A stretch of DNA of 64,000 nucleotides from Shinisaurus crocodilurus (taxonomy: Eukaryota > Chordata > Lepidosauria > Squamata > Shinisauridae), in NCBI GenBank assembly GCA_021292165.1, contig CM037878.1, positions 5,272,804 through 5,336,803 on the forward strand. Reading direction: 5' to 3'. Shown piece by piece: positions 9,611 through 19,975 of this stretch (position 1 is the first letter of the stretch; each line of letters starts with the position of its first letter). The notes under the pieces were generated by a model. It worked only from the letters and a program-made list of their open reading frames with translations, made no database searches and was not told the DNA's origin. The position numbers were made by a program, and so were the translations under genes.

Positions 9611-10701
9611 GTGCCCAATGATAGTCTACCACAAAATGTAGGGAAAAAGTCGGACTATAAAGCACATAGTCTTCGATGTCTCTATACTAATGCCCAGAGT
9701 ATGGGCAACAAACAAGACGAACTTGAACTCTTGATACATGAGGGCAAGTACGACTTGATAGGGATAACTGAAACCTGGTGGGATTACTCCCATGACTGGG
9801 GAATACAGCAATTGAAGGGTATAACTTGTTCAAAAGGAACAGAAGCAACAGAAAGGGAGGTGGAGTTGCACTGTATGTTAAAAATACGTATCTCTGCACA
9901 GAGATACAGGAAGAGGAGCTTGGCAGCCCCATTGAGAGCATCTGGGTTAAAATAAAGGGGGCAAAGAATAAAACGAACATGGCGGTTGGAGTCTACTACC
10001 GACCACCCAATCAAGGAGAAGACGAGGATGGAACTTTTGAAAAGCAAATTGCCATTGTTTCAAGGAGGCACGATGTGGTAGTAATGGGTGACTTCAATTT
10101 CCCTGATATCTGTTGGGAGACTTATTCAGCCAAACATGGCCCCTCCAAGAAATTCCTGAGCTGTGCTGCTGATAACTTCCTCCTACAGAAAGTGGAGGAA
10201 GGAACTAGAGGATCGGCTATCCTTGACCTGATTCTAACCAACACAGACGAGTTAGTGGATAAAGTGGCAGTTTCGGGAACTCTGGGGGGAAGTGACCATG
10301 TTATACTTGAGTTCTTGATTCTAAGGGGAGCAAAAGCTGAGTGTAGCCAAACACGTACCCTGGATTTTAGGAAAGCCAATTTTAACAAACTCAGAACAAT
10401 GATTAGTAAGATCCCATGGCAAGCGACTCTCATGAGAAAAGGAGCCCAGGAGGGGTGGGAGTTTTTAAAAAAGGAAATTTTAAAGGCACAATTGCAAACA
10501 ATTCCCACAAGGAAAAAAGGCAGAGGGCAACAGAAAAAGCCAATGTGGCTTCACAATAAACTCAAAGATGACCTGAAAACAAAAAAGGACACGTATAGGA
10601 AGTGGAAGGAAGGACAGGCTACAGGGGAAGAGTACAGGCAGGTAGCACAGAACTGCAGGAATAGTGTCAGGAAGGCTAAAGCTGAGAATGAGCTAGGTTA
10701 G
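9611..10701 (+). pseudogene. CR1 ORF2 endonuclease part, frameshifted
   Basis: This encodes the AP-endonuclease-like domain that nicks target DNA to prime reverse transcription. The first part, in one frame, contains YTNAQSMGNKQDELELLI and the catalytic-region ITETWW motif. From about 9817 the reading passes into another frame (FKRN..., GGGVALYVK), consistent with loss of one base in a gaaggg run. The second part contains GVYYRPPN, GDFNFPDICWE and SDHVILEF, the conserved late endonuclease motifs. The frame stops at 10699-10701. The minus-strand CR1 copy reads ctaaggttagcg where this copy has ctaggttagcg, so a single missing base explains this second frameshift. Confidence 0.9.
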
Positions 10702-10742
10702 CGAGGAATGCTAAAAACAACAAGAAAGCTTTCTTCAGATAC

Positions 10743-12434
10743 ATGCACAGTAAAAGACAGAGGAAAGAAATGGTGGTTCAACTACGCAATGAGGATGGCA
10801 AATTGATAACAGACGACAAAGAAAAGGCAGAAGTGTTCAATTCCTACTTCGGCTCGGTCTTCTCCCAAAAGAGGGTCTATGACCCCCCTGGCAAACCTGA
10901 AGTGCAGACTGAAGGGGCAGGGTTGCAGCTTGAGATTGATAGGCAAATGGTCAAGGAGCACCTGATTACTCTGAACGAGTTTAAATCTCCAGGGCCTGAT
11001 GAACTGCATCCTAGAGTAATAAAGGAACTGGCAGAAGAACTCTCAGAACCACTGTCTATTATCTTTGAGAAATCATGGAGGACAGGTGAAGTGCCAGATG
11101 ACTGGAGGAGGGCAAATGTTGTTCCCATCTTCAAAAAGGGCAAGAAGGAGGAACCTGGGAACTATAGGCCAGTCAGTCTGACATCAATCCCTGGGAAAAT
11201 TTTGGAGCAGATTATAAAGAAGTCAGTCTGCAAGCACCATGAAAACAATGCAGTGATTACTAGAAGCCAGCATGGATTTGTCAAGAACAAATCCTGCCAG
11301 ACTAATCTGATCTCATTTTTTGATCGGGTAACCTCCCCTGTGGACTGTGGGAATGCTGTGGACATCATATATCTGGACTTCAGCAAAGCTTTCGACAAAG
11401 TGCCTCATGATATCCTGATTAGCAAGCTAGCTAAAAGTGGGCTAGATGGAACAACTATCAGGTGGATCCACAATTGGCTACAGAATCGGACTCAAAGAGT
11501 GCTTATCAATGGTTCCTTCTCAAACTGGGGAGAGGTAACGAGCGGGGTACCACAGGGCTCGGTCCTGGGCCCAGTGTTCTTCAACATTTTTATTAATGAC
11601 TTGGATCAGGAGGTACAGGGAATGCTTATCAAATTTGCAAACGACACAAAGTTGGGTCGAACGGCTAATACTCTGGAATACAGAAACAAAATTCAAAGTG
11701 ACCTCGATAGGCTGGAGCGCTGGGCCAAAAACAACAGAATGAAATTTAATAGGGATAAATGCCAAGTGCTGCACCTAGGGAGAGGAAACCAAATGCAGAG
11801 TTACAGAATGGGGGACACTTGGCTCAACAATACTACAAGTGAGAAGGATCTTGGAATTGTGGTAGATCACAAACTGAATATGAGCCAGCAATGCGATGTG
11901 GCTGCAAAGAAGGCAAATGCAATTTTGGGCTGCATTAATAGAAGTATAGCTTCCAAATCGCGGGAAGTGATAATTCCCCTTTACTCGGCACTGGTTAGGC
12001 CTCATCTTGAGTACTGTGTCCAGTTCTGGGCACCACACTTTCAGAAGGACGTAGACAAACTGGAGAGGGTTCAGAGGAGGGCAACAAGGATGATAAAGGG
12101 ACTGGAAACAAGGCCCTATGAGGAGAGACTGAAAGAACTGGGCATGTTTAGCCTTCAGAAGAGGAGACTGAGGGGAGATATAATCTACTTCCTGTACTTG
12201 AAGGGATATCACACAGAGGAGGGCCAGGATCTCTTCTCGATCATCCCAGTTTGCAGGACACGGAATAATGGGCTCAAGTTACAGGAACCTAGATTCCACC
12301 TAAACATCAGGAAAAATTTCCTGACTGTGAGAGCAATAAGACAATGGAATCAACTACCTAGGGAGGTGGTGGGCTCTCCCACTCTGGAGGCATTCAAGGT
12401 GCAGCTGGACAGCCATCTGTCGGGGATGCTTTGA
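10743..12434 (+). pseudogene. CR1 ORF2 reverse transcriptase part (563 codons), FADD to FAND
   Basis: This frame covers the reverse transcriptase and C-terminal region. Visible motifs: the EFKSPGPDELHPRV entry motif near residue 79, NYRPVSLTSIPGKILEQI near 140, LDFSKAFDKVPHDIL near 211, GVPQGSVLGPVFFNIFIND near 268, then FAND at 298-301 where active enzymes have F-A-D-D. The codon at 11640-11642 is AAC; the other copy has GAT. Loss of this Asp should abolish metal binding and catalysis. The C-terminal REVIIPLYSALVRPHLEYC and QWNQLPREVV blocks are typical of CR1. The start given is just an open-frame start; the true ORF2 begins upstream. Confidence 0.95.
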
Positions 12435-12510
12435 CCTAGATTCCTGCATTGAGCAGGGGGTTGGACTCGACTTCCAACTTCCAACTCTACTTTTCTATGA
12501 TTCTATGAAA

Positions 12511-12839
12511 AGGATCTGCGACCCAGGAAATGCCTTGATCAAGTCTTGCTTCAAGCCATTAACTCAGTGTATGGCCTTAGGCGAGCCACTAGATTTCATT
12601 CATCCTCAACAGAAGATATTTCTGCAAGGCAGAAATAATCTTACTGGCCTACCCTACAAGGTTATCGCAACAGTCTCAAAGATGATGTTAGGGTTGAGTG
12701 AAGGAGACGCTTTTCACAAATGTTTTCATTTCTTTGAGCGGTCAGGGGCTCACAAAAGGGGACAAAGATGTTTGCTCAGACATCCCTGCTGCGACTGGAC
12801 TGGCACCCTCACTTCCCCACAACACTTTAAAACATAGAA
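12511..12839. other. unassigned sequence
   Basis: It follows the CR1 terminus. A fragmentary match to SINE-like wording (gtatggccttaggcgagcca) suggests a very old tRNA-derived SINE near 12560-12680, but I cannot support it firmly. Confidence 0.3.
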
Positions 12840-12974
12840 CAGTGTTCTCCAAGCTTGGGTCCCCAGATGTTTTTGGCCTACAACTCCCAGCATGCCCCAG
12901 CCAGCTACGCTGGCTGAGGCATGCTGGGAGTTATAGGCCAAAAACATCTGGGGACCCAAGCTTGGAGAACACTG
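12840..12974. mobile_element. hAT-type palindromic MITE (135-bp family)
   Basis: Same palindrome as 2342-2476 with caagcttggg in place of caaccttggg; both arms carry the compensating change, so the pairing is kept. Flanks acatagaa / ctttagaa match at five of eight positions, a decayed duplication. Confidence 0.9.
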
Positions 12975-13426
12975 CTTTAGAATATCAGTTGTTGTGGGGA
13001 GGGAAGGTAACATCAGTTATGCTCAGGCAATGGTTGCTTCCGCAATGGGTACATTTCCTCCCTGCATCAGTTTAGTTTGAGGGCAAAAACACTGGCTTCG
13101 TTTCTCATCATGCAGCCACATCTAATTTGTTATGCAGCACCATGACATCACCTTGTTTGCTGCATGATCCCTGATTGCCTGGGATCACTCCGGGAAGGAG
13201 AAATGAGATGAGCCAGGAGGAGGAGGAGGAGGAAACAAGAGGGTGGCGCTGGTGAAAACAGTGAAAAGGGTTTGAGGGGGGGGGGATATTTATTTCATGC
13301 TTCCTATCTCCCCCCCCCCTTTCACTCTGGAAATGTTTGTAGATGCAGAAGCACTATGAATATTTTAAAAGGACGTATATTAGTATTAGATCATCTCACC
13401 AATGCTTCCCTCAGCTGCTTGGATGA

Positions 13427-13457
<31 letters not shown>

Positions 13458-13582
13458 GATCTCTCAGCTATTCAGGAGAGATAAACTCTGCATACATGGA
13501 GCTCCAGAGCCTAGGCACACAAACACTGGAATGGGGCCCCCTCCCTAGGTGAATTACAGGTTTTTGATTACTGACTTGGCCT
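12975..13582. other. unassigned sequence with (AAAG)n run
   Basis: A GGAGGA run at about 13217-13232 and an (AAAG)n microsatellite at 13427-13457 are the only features seen. No exon-like signal. Confidence 0.4.
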
Positions 13583-13831
13583 GAGAGCCAGTGTGGCGTA
13601 GTGGTGAGAGTGCTGGACCGGGACTCGGGAGATCCGGGTTCTAGTCCCCGCTCGGCCATGAAACTCACTGGGCGACTTTGGGCCAGTCACTGACTCTCAG
13701 GCTGACCTACCTCACAGGGTTGTTGTGAGGATAAAATGGAGAGGAGGAGGAGGAGGAGGATTATGTAAGCCGCCTTGGGTTCCTTGCAGGAAAAAAGGCG
13801 GGGTATAAATGTAATAAATAAATAAATAAAT
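13583..13831 (+). mobile_element. CORE-SINE (MIR-like), full length
   Basis: One of the cleanest copies. It has an A-box-like tggcgtagtgg, a B-box-like gggttctagtcccc, the core, the (GGA)n stretch, the gccgccttgggttccttgca tail and an AAATAAAT end. It is useful as the within-window reference for the family. Confidence 0.95.
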
Positions 13832-13919
13832 GTTTCCAGAAGGCATTTAGGTTTCCTAGAGCCCATGTGGCCACAAGCTACAAGCCAGCCTGGAATGTTA
13901 CCCCAAAAGGGTGCTGTTA

Positions 13920-15483
13920 ATTATGAACCCCGCAAACTAGTGTCTCCACCAAACATATGCCAACGTTCTGTGCCAGTTTTGTGCCGAGTCCAATGGAGCT
14001 TTCTCCCTCATGAATAAGGGAAGAGTTCCAGTTTTAAAATAACTGTTTCAGTTGTTGATATTTTAATAAATTAGTATGAGCTTTCATGGGTTACAGCCCA
14101 TTTTACAACTTGGGATTTGTGGCACAAAACAGCAGGGATGTTGAAGAGTCCTTGGTCTCGAGTCACGAGTCGAGTCACGAGTCTTTGGACCCGAGTCTCG
14201 AGTCCGAGTCCAAGTCCTTGGTCCAAAATGGTGACTCACGAGTCCCGAGTCACTCCCAAAACTGACTCCACGAGTCCCTATTAAAATCAGTGGGGTTTTC
14301 CCCCAACAAAATAAGGCTACTTCAGATGTGTGGCTTAAATAAATTCTAGGCACAAGTGTGCCTTTTTATTTCAAAACTCTGCAACTGATTTTGGCAAGAA
14401 CAGACCAGGCAGACAAACCCAAAATAACCAGGGAGGCAGGGAACCCCAAAGCAGGCAGGCAGAGGCGTTTGTCTTGGACAATTCAACCGTTGAACTGGTC
14501 AAGAAGAGACCAGGCAGGCAGAGGAGGCAGGGAACCCCAGACAGGCAGGCAGAGGCAGCCAAACCCAAAATGTCTGATTCTAACCCTAAGCCCCCACAAC
14601 ATCACATCAATCAAAATAAATCTCAACACATGGTTGGGGCTGCGCTCCTAGTAGCTGTCCATAGTGGCCGAGCAGCGGCGCACCTCGCTTCCATGCGCTC
14701 TTCACCGGTGATCGTGCTCCTCTCCATTCCTGGCACAGCCCAGGGATGTTGATGAGTCCTTGGTCTCGAGTCCCGAGTCAAGTCTCGAGTCCCATTAAAA
14801 ATATTGGGACTCGAGTCAGACTCGAGTCAGAGGGGGGACTCAGTCCGACTCACGAGTCGAGTCCTCGAGTCCGAGTCCCCATCCCTGCAAAACAGCACAA
14901 ACTAGCACAAAATTTAGGAATAAGTTTGGAGGTGTTATAACAATGTGGATTATTTGTTGTTGTTGTTGTTGTCTTCACCAAGCCCCATATACATCATTTT
15001 CATGCTTTTGGTCGCAGCACAAAACTTGGGATTTGTGGCACAAAACTAGCACAAAACTTGACATAGGTTCAGAGGTGATATGAGATTGTGGATTCTTTTC
15101 TTCCCCCCCCCCCACCCCCTTCATCAAGCCCGATCTAAGCGCATGTCATTTTCACGCTTTTTAGTGGTGGCACAAAACTTGGGATTTGTGACACAATGAA
15201 ACAGAACTAGCACAAAACTTTGGCACAGGTCTGGAGGCGATATGACAATGTCGTTGTTTTTGTGCGTTAACTACAAACCTGCATTTGATGTATCAGTACA
15301 CAGTTGTTGTGGGTGGCGGCACAAAACTCAGGATCTGTGGCACAAAACAGGCACAAAAGTTTGGGGATATGTTTGGAGTAGATACAAGTTTGGGAGGTGA
15401 TGAGTAGTTAACAGAGCCCTCCAAATGGTGGGACGCTTCTGCTGTTTGTAACGTTCCTACACAACCACCGTAGCATTATTGCA
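13920..15483 (+). repeat. unclassified element with four ~150-bp units, copy 1 (carries a hAT insertion)
   Basis: It runs from attatgaacccc to gtagcattattgca. The phrase caaaacttgggatttgtggc, or a close variant, recurs near 14105, 15019, 15172 and 15319. Removing the hAT insertion (755 bp plus its 8-bp duplication) gives spacings of about 151, 153 and 147 bp, so the body is a short tandem array. The second copy, inverted, is at 18474-19267 and is very similar. The flanks outside the two copies differ, so each is an insertion rather than one local duplication. I recognise neither terminal repeats nor coding capacity. Confidence 0.85.
14133..14887 (+). mobile_element. hAT-type element rich in GAGTC, copy 1
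   Basis: Ends are cagggatg...catccctg, with exact 8-bp duplications caaaacag at 14125-14132 and 14888-14895. The related element at 18474-19267 holds the uninterrupted site with a single caaaacag, so this is a proven insertion. Both outer parts are dense in cgagtc/gactcg, making long imperfect palindromes; the middle (about 14290-14740) is unrelated and non-coding. A second cagggatg start at 14742 makes 14742-14887 look like a smaller complete MITE within the element. The other copy (52043-52825) has the same architecture. Confidence 0.93.
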
Positions 15484-15931
15484 CTGTGCAGAGCGCTATA
15501 CCTCAAGGTACTGATGAGAACCAGGAGGGGTTTGGCGTGAATTCAAGGGACGGGAGGGGGACCGCGGGCTAGAAAGGGCGTGTGTAATCTCTAGAGTGAA
15601 TGTCTTTGTAAGCTCAGGCTTTAACTGCTGTTATGTGGAGATGCCTTTGAAGAGGGTTTGAAGCTGCAGCTGCTTTGAAGCATGATGGCCCACATCCAGG
15701 CGAGGCGAGTGGGGGACGCTGCGAGCACAGCACCGCAGGGCCTACCGTTGCTTTGATAGCTTTCCAGGCACAACTGAAGTTGCAGGTTTTTCATAGTGGC
15801 TGCGCTGGTGGGAGAAAAAATCACAGCACTCGTTCTAACCCCATTCTGCTTGGGCTGAGAGCTTTTTCGGCTCTCCCAGAATCCTACAGCTCGAAGATAT
15901 CGCTTATCCACCAACCCCCTGGGCTTTAGGG
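15484..15931. other. unassigned sequence
   Basis: No gene or repeat family recognised. Confidence 0.3.
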
Positions 15932-16136
15932 ACACAGGAAGTTGCCGTAGACTGAGTCAGACCCTTGGTCCATATGATATAACCCAGTATTGTCAACACT
16001 GACTGGCAACAATGGCTCTCCAGGGCTTCGGGGGGGGGATACTTTTCTAGCCCTACCTGCAGAAGCTGGGGATCAAACTTGGGTCCTTCTGCATGCAAAG
16101 CAGGGGGTCTACCACTGAGTTCTGGCCCATCCCCTT
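15932..16136 (-). mobile_element. second tRNA-derived SINE family, minus strand
   Basis: On the minus strand this reads: a tRNA-like head with actcagtggtagaccccctg (A-box region) and aagtttgatccccagcttct (B-box region, cf. GGTTCRANYCC), a body with ccctggagagccattgttgc, and the tail ggaccaagggtctgactcag. The tail phrase recurs alone at 22400-22447, and another partial copy is at 33253-33420. It is distinct from the CORE-SINE. Confidence 0.8.
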
Positions 16137-16174
16137 TAATCACACAACAAGGACTGTTCCGGAAGAACCTGACG

Positions 16175-16232
16175 CTGGCCCTGTGGGACACTGGTCAGTT
16201 GGTGTGATCCAGCAAGGCTCTTCTTATGTTCA
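16175..16232 (+). mobile_element. CR1/L3-type LINE 3' tail
   Basis: The terminal phrase gatccagcaaggctcttctt followed by atgttcat matches the 3' ends at 31890 and 47750. It is only the tail. Confidence 0.6.
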
Positions 16233-17291
16233 TGACACATGGACCCTTCCCCACCCAATGCAGTTGCCCAGCATTCCATCCAGGCCAGCCAACACAGAGT
16301 TGTTGTGTCGGTTTGCCTCGACCCAGGATTCCAAGTCCCCCTCTGAGAGAGGAGGAGAAGCTTCTGATGTAGTCCTCTCAGGCCCAGAAGAGGATGTGGC
16401 CCTGGAAGCAACCATCAACACCCCCTCTCACCTCAGGTTTCTCAGTCCCAGAAGAGCCCTGGGCACCATCCCACTGCTTCCAGAGGAGGTCACATTGCCA
16501 TCCTCAGATACTGAGGGCTCTAGTTCTGAGGTCACCACCACACCCCAGTCGCCTCTATGCTGTGGCAGCCGAAGGCTTCAAGAACAAGCATGGCCCCTTT
16601 AAGGGAGAAGGCCTTATGCAGCATGTGGGAGGAGCTAGAATCCTCTAGGAAGCTGGAGTCCTACTTAAGCCTTAATCTGAGTCTGCCACTTGTTGGAGCA
16701 ACATACAAGTTGAGTTTGTGTGGCTTCTGGCCTAGGTCCACTTGGCGCTCTCTGGGATGCTAGCTGTCCCTTGATTTCTCTAACCGGGACCTGCCTTTTT
16801 GCCTTTGCCTGACCTTACTTCTAGACTGCCCTGTGTACTCAACTGGACCCATGGCCTGAAATGTTACAGAGTTCCTGGTTGTGGCATTTTAGGGGTGAGC
16901 CAAGATATGCCCCCTCTGATTTCTTTCTGGGAATCATTCTGATGATTTGTGGGGGGGGGGGGGCAAATTGTGATGATTTGTGGGAGGTGGATGGGAGCCT
17001 TCAAGATGAAAAAGGAAAAGTGAGCCGAAAGGGAGCTTTGGGAAATCTTTTGTCTTCCCAACCCCCTCCCCTTTTTTTGAGTGGAAAGGTCTACTAAATG
17101 AACTTTCAGCTCGGCCCCAGTTTTCTCATGCCCTCAAAGATGGGAACAGGGAGCCCGGCTCTGCTTTTTGTTATCGCTCCCACCCACCCACCCCAAATTC
17201 ATGCAATCTTTATTTGGCAAACACAAATGCAGTTTCTGGTCCTGTTCCTAAACTTGACATAAAGGTAGGCTTTGGACAATTCAGTGTAGGG
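16233..17291. other. unassigned; possible LTR-like stretch at 16560-16870
   Basis: A proline/serine/glutamate-rich open frame ends near 16602, followed by a GC-balanced stretch with cttaagccttaatctgagtc and cctgcctttttgcctttgcc. The layout loosely resembles 28430-29100, perhaps remnants of the same LTR retrotransposon class. No termini or duplications were found, so no firm call. A G-run lies at 16951-16963. Confidence 0.3.
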
Positions 17292-17426
17292 CACTGTTCT
17301 CCAACCTTGGGTCCCCGGATGTTTTTGGCCTACAACTCCCAGCATGCCCCAGCCAGCTACGCTGGCTGGGGCATGCTGGGAGTTGTAGGCCAAAAACATC
17401 CGGGGACCCAAGGTTGGAGAACAGTG
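17292..17426. mobile_element. hAT-type palindromic MITE (135-bp family)
   Basis: Full palindrome with the variant ends cactgttctcc / ggagaacagtg and tccccggatg / catccgggga in both arms, so the arms co-vary. No clear flanking duplication remains. Confidence 0.9.
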
Positions 17427-17847
17427 CCTTTAGAGCCTAGTGGAGAGGCATGCATAGCCAATCTCACATCAGCATGTGGGGCAGGGCTGTTGAGCCTCTT
17501 TCTGCCCAAGTTCTCCATTTTCAGTTTTTTGGAGACACTCTGTCTTGGGCGGTGTATTCCAGTGGTGGGCGGAGCCAGAGGCAAAAGGGCTGAGGTGAAA
17601 AAACAACACACACACCCAACACAAGAATATTTCATCTTAATTAAAGCTCTTACTTAGGAGAGGCATTTCAGTATTTTAGAAAGGGGGCGGGGGAAACTAT
17701 ACAAAGGCCAGGTAACCACCAGACAATCAGTGGTGACAGGAAAGGGAAACTGCAGATAGTTGGATTAGGACCCCAGCAGGCCAGTTTGCCCTGATGTAGG
17801 GCTTCTCTAGCATATCATGGTCTGTTAAAAGCAGCAAAGTCTCTACA

Positions 17848-17850
<3 letters not shown>

Positions 17851-17886
<36 letters not shown>
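17851..17886 (+). repeat. (GAT)n microsatellite
   Basis: About 12 trinucleotide units. The surrounding 17427-18169 is otherwise unassigned. Confidence 0.95.
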
Positions 17887-17887
<1 letters not shown>

Positions 17888-18169
17888 GATTTTCTATGAC
17901 ATAGCCCTATTTTTATGGTATTCCAAAAGCCTTCTGCCTTCAAAAATGGAGGAGGTCCAATTTCAGCACTCAGTTGTGTTCATGAAGTTGCATAAGATGT
18001 GGTATCTGGTGCTGGGGCTGGAGCTGGTAGCCCTAGAGAGAAGCACACACTTGCCTTTGGTTTTCTTTCTTTGTAAGAACAAGTTTGTAGTCTTCATGCT
18101 TGCGCGGATATGCTTGAGGATGTGTAGAAGAGGCAATGCTCCTTCAGCCTCACAGATAACTGGGCAGCA

Positions 18170-18282
18170 GATTGAGTCCAGAGTCAGTTTGGGCCTCTGG
18201 TTGGCCCCTGTGTGGACAAAATGCTGGACTAGAGGCCTTTGGTCCAGCATGGCTCTCCCTGTGTTCTTACGTTGTTCTTAAC
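18170..18282 (+). mobile_element. CR1/L3-type LINE 3' end
   Basis: It carries atgctggactagaggccttt, then ggtccagcatggctctccct and gtgttctta, the characteristic terminal stretch of this LINE family in the window. The upstream part is decayed. Confidence 0.7.
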
Positions 18283-18473
18283 CTCTACCTTTCTGGAGAG
18301 GCACTTATGGGATGGGAAGGAACAGAAGCTATGGAACTTGTGTACATTGCTAGGAACATTTTTTTTAAAAGGCACCCCCCCCCAAAATAGGGACAAAGCC
18401 AGAACAGTAAATTACCAGGGACAGCAACCAGAATATAGGGGCTGTCCCTACTGAATGCAGACCAACTGCATGG

Positions 18474-19267
18474 TGCAATAACGCTATGGTGGTTGTGTAG
18501 GAACGTTACAAACAGCAGAAGCGTCCCACCATTTGGAGGGCTCTGTTAACTACTCATCACCTCCCAAACTTGTATCTACTCCAAACATATCCCCAAACTT
18601 TTGTGCCTGTTTTGTGCCACAGATCCTGAGTTTTGTGCCGCCACCCACAACAACTGTGTACTGATACATCAAATGCAGGTTTGTAGTTAACACACAAAAA
18701 CAACGACATTGTCATATCGCCTCCAGACCTGTGCCAAAGTTTTGTGCTAGTTCTGTTTCATTGTGTCAGAAATCCCAAGTTTTGTGCCACCACCAAAAGC
18801 GTGAAAATGACATGCGCTTAGATCGGGCTTGATGAGGGGGGGGGGGGAAAGAATCCACAATCTCATATCACCTCTGAACCTATGTCAAGTTTTGTGCTAG
18901 TTTTGTGCCACAAATCCCAAGTTTTGTGCTGCAACCAAAAGCATGAAAATGATGTACGTATATGGGGCTTGGTGAAGACAACAACAACAACAACAAATAA
19001 TCCACATTGTTATAACACCTCCAAACTTATTCCTAAATTTTGTGCTAGTTTGTGCTGTTTTGTGCCACAAATCCCAAGTTGTAAAATGGGCTGCAACCCA
19101 TGAAAGCTCATACTAATTTATTAAAATATCAACAACTGAAACAGTTATTTTAAAACTGGAACTCTTCCCTTATTCATGAGGGAGAAAGCTCCATTGGACT
19201 CGGCACAAAACTGGCACAGAACGTTGGCATATGTTTGGTGGAGACACTAGTTTGGGGGGTTCATAAT
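18474..19267 (-). repeat. unclassified element with ~150-bp units, copy 2 (empty hAT site)
   Basis: A 794-bp inverted counterpart of 13920-15483. It spans the same two ends, and the tandem phrase gttttgtgccacaaatccca recurs at intervals of about 150 bp. Near 19060 it has a single uninterrupted ctgttttg where copy 1 carries the 755-bp hAT, so this is the pre-insertion form. The two copies face each other about 3 kb apart. Confidence 0.85.
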
Positions 19268-19902
19268 CACACAGTATATGTGATTTGCATCCTCAGAATT
19301 GAGCCTAATACTTCCACTTTCTAGATGTAAACTGTGACGGGCGGATTCAGAGGACAAGGAGCTACGAAGGCAGCTACCGAAAAAAGGTATTATGTGACAT
19401 CTGAATGGTGTGCCGAGGCAGCTGCCTCCTTTCTGAATACAGATTAAGGCCCGCCTGTCAGTCGCTACCTCTGCAGTGTGGTGGTTAGTGGTGCAAAGTC
19501 CAACCGAGCCACTGTCTCTAGTTCCCGTACCGGGTCAGTACGACGAGCATTTGTATCCTGTCAACAACAGCCCAGAACACATCGGGATTAGCCCTTATGA
19601 CATCCCCAAAGGAAGCAGACGCTGATGCGGCGGGAGCAGTGATGACGGGTGCACATTTTCATCTGAGGGATGGTCGGAAGACAAATTCCACCAGTTCTAG
19701 AAAACAAACCAAAACTAAAAACGCCTCACCCCATTTTGAATTGGAGCCAGACCACTCTGAATTTCAGTCCAGCTCAAAACGGGGTTCATCACCCCTGCCA
19801 CTAGCCAGATCCTTCAGCCAATGTCTCCCACTTTCCAAGCTAAAAACCCCTTACTTTTCAGAAGGGGTGGGTAGATATGAATGATGTGTGTGTGTGTGTA
19901 TG

Positions 19903-19975
<73 letters not shown>

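Larger units (their letters stand above)
9555..12510 (+). mobile_element. CR1 LINE, nearly complete ORF2, disabled
   Basis: A non-LTR retrotransposon with an AP-type endonuclease, a reverse transcriptase and the typical CR1 3' terminus (gggttggactcgacttcc, then repeated ttctatga). ORF1 and the 5' UTR are missing or unrecognisable, so the copy is 5'-truncated around the start of ORF2; the exact left edge is uncertain. Compared with the copy at 23846-25903 it is highly similar in the shared part, which implies recent activity of the family. It is broken by two frameshifts and a catalytic substitution, described in the next entries. Confidence 0.95.

Noticed and set aside
13583..13660. tRNA gene
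   Set aside because: A- and B-box-like motifs are present, but the cloverleaf is not complete and the same head precedes the CORE-SINE body in many copies.
17292..17426. Rho-independent-type terminator or microRNA hairpin
   Set aside because: The palindrome recurs about ten times with hAT-type 8-bp flanks; a mobile element explains it. Small RNA from it cannot be excluded.
13920..19267. One segmental inverted duplication
   Set aside because: Flanks immediately outside the two copies do not match, so two independent insertions of an element are more likely.
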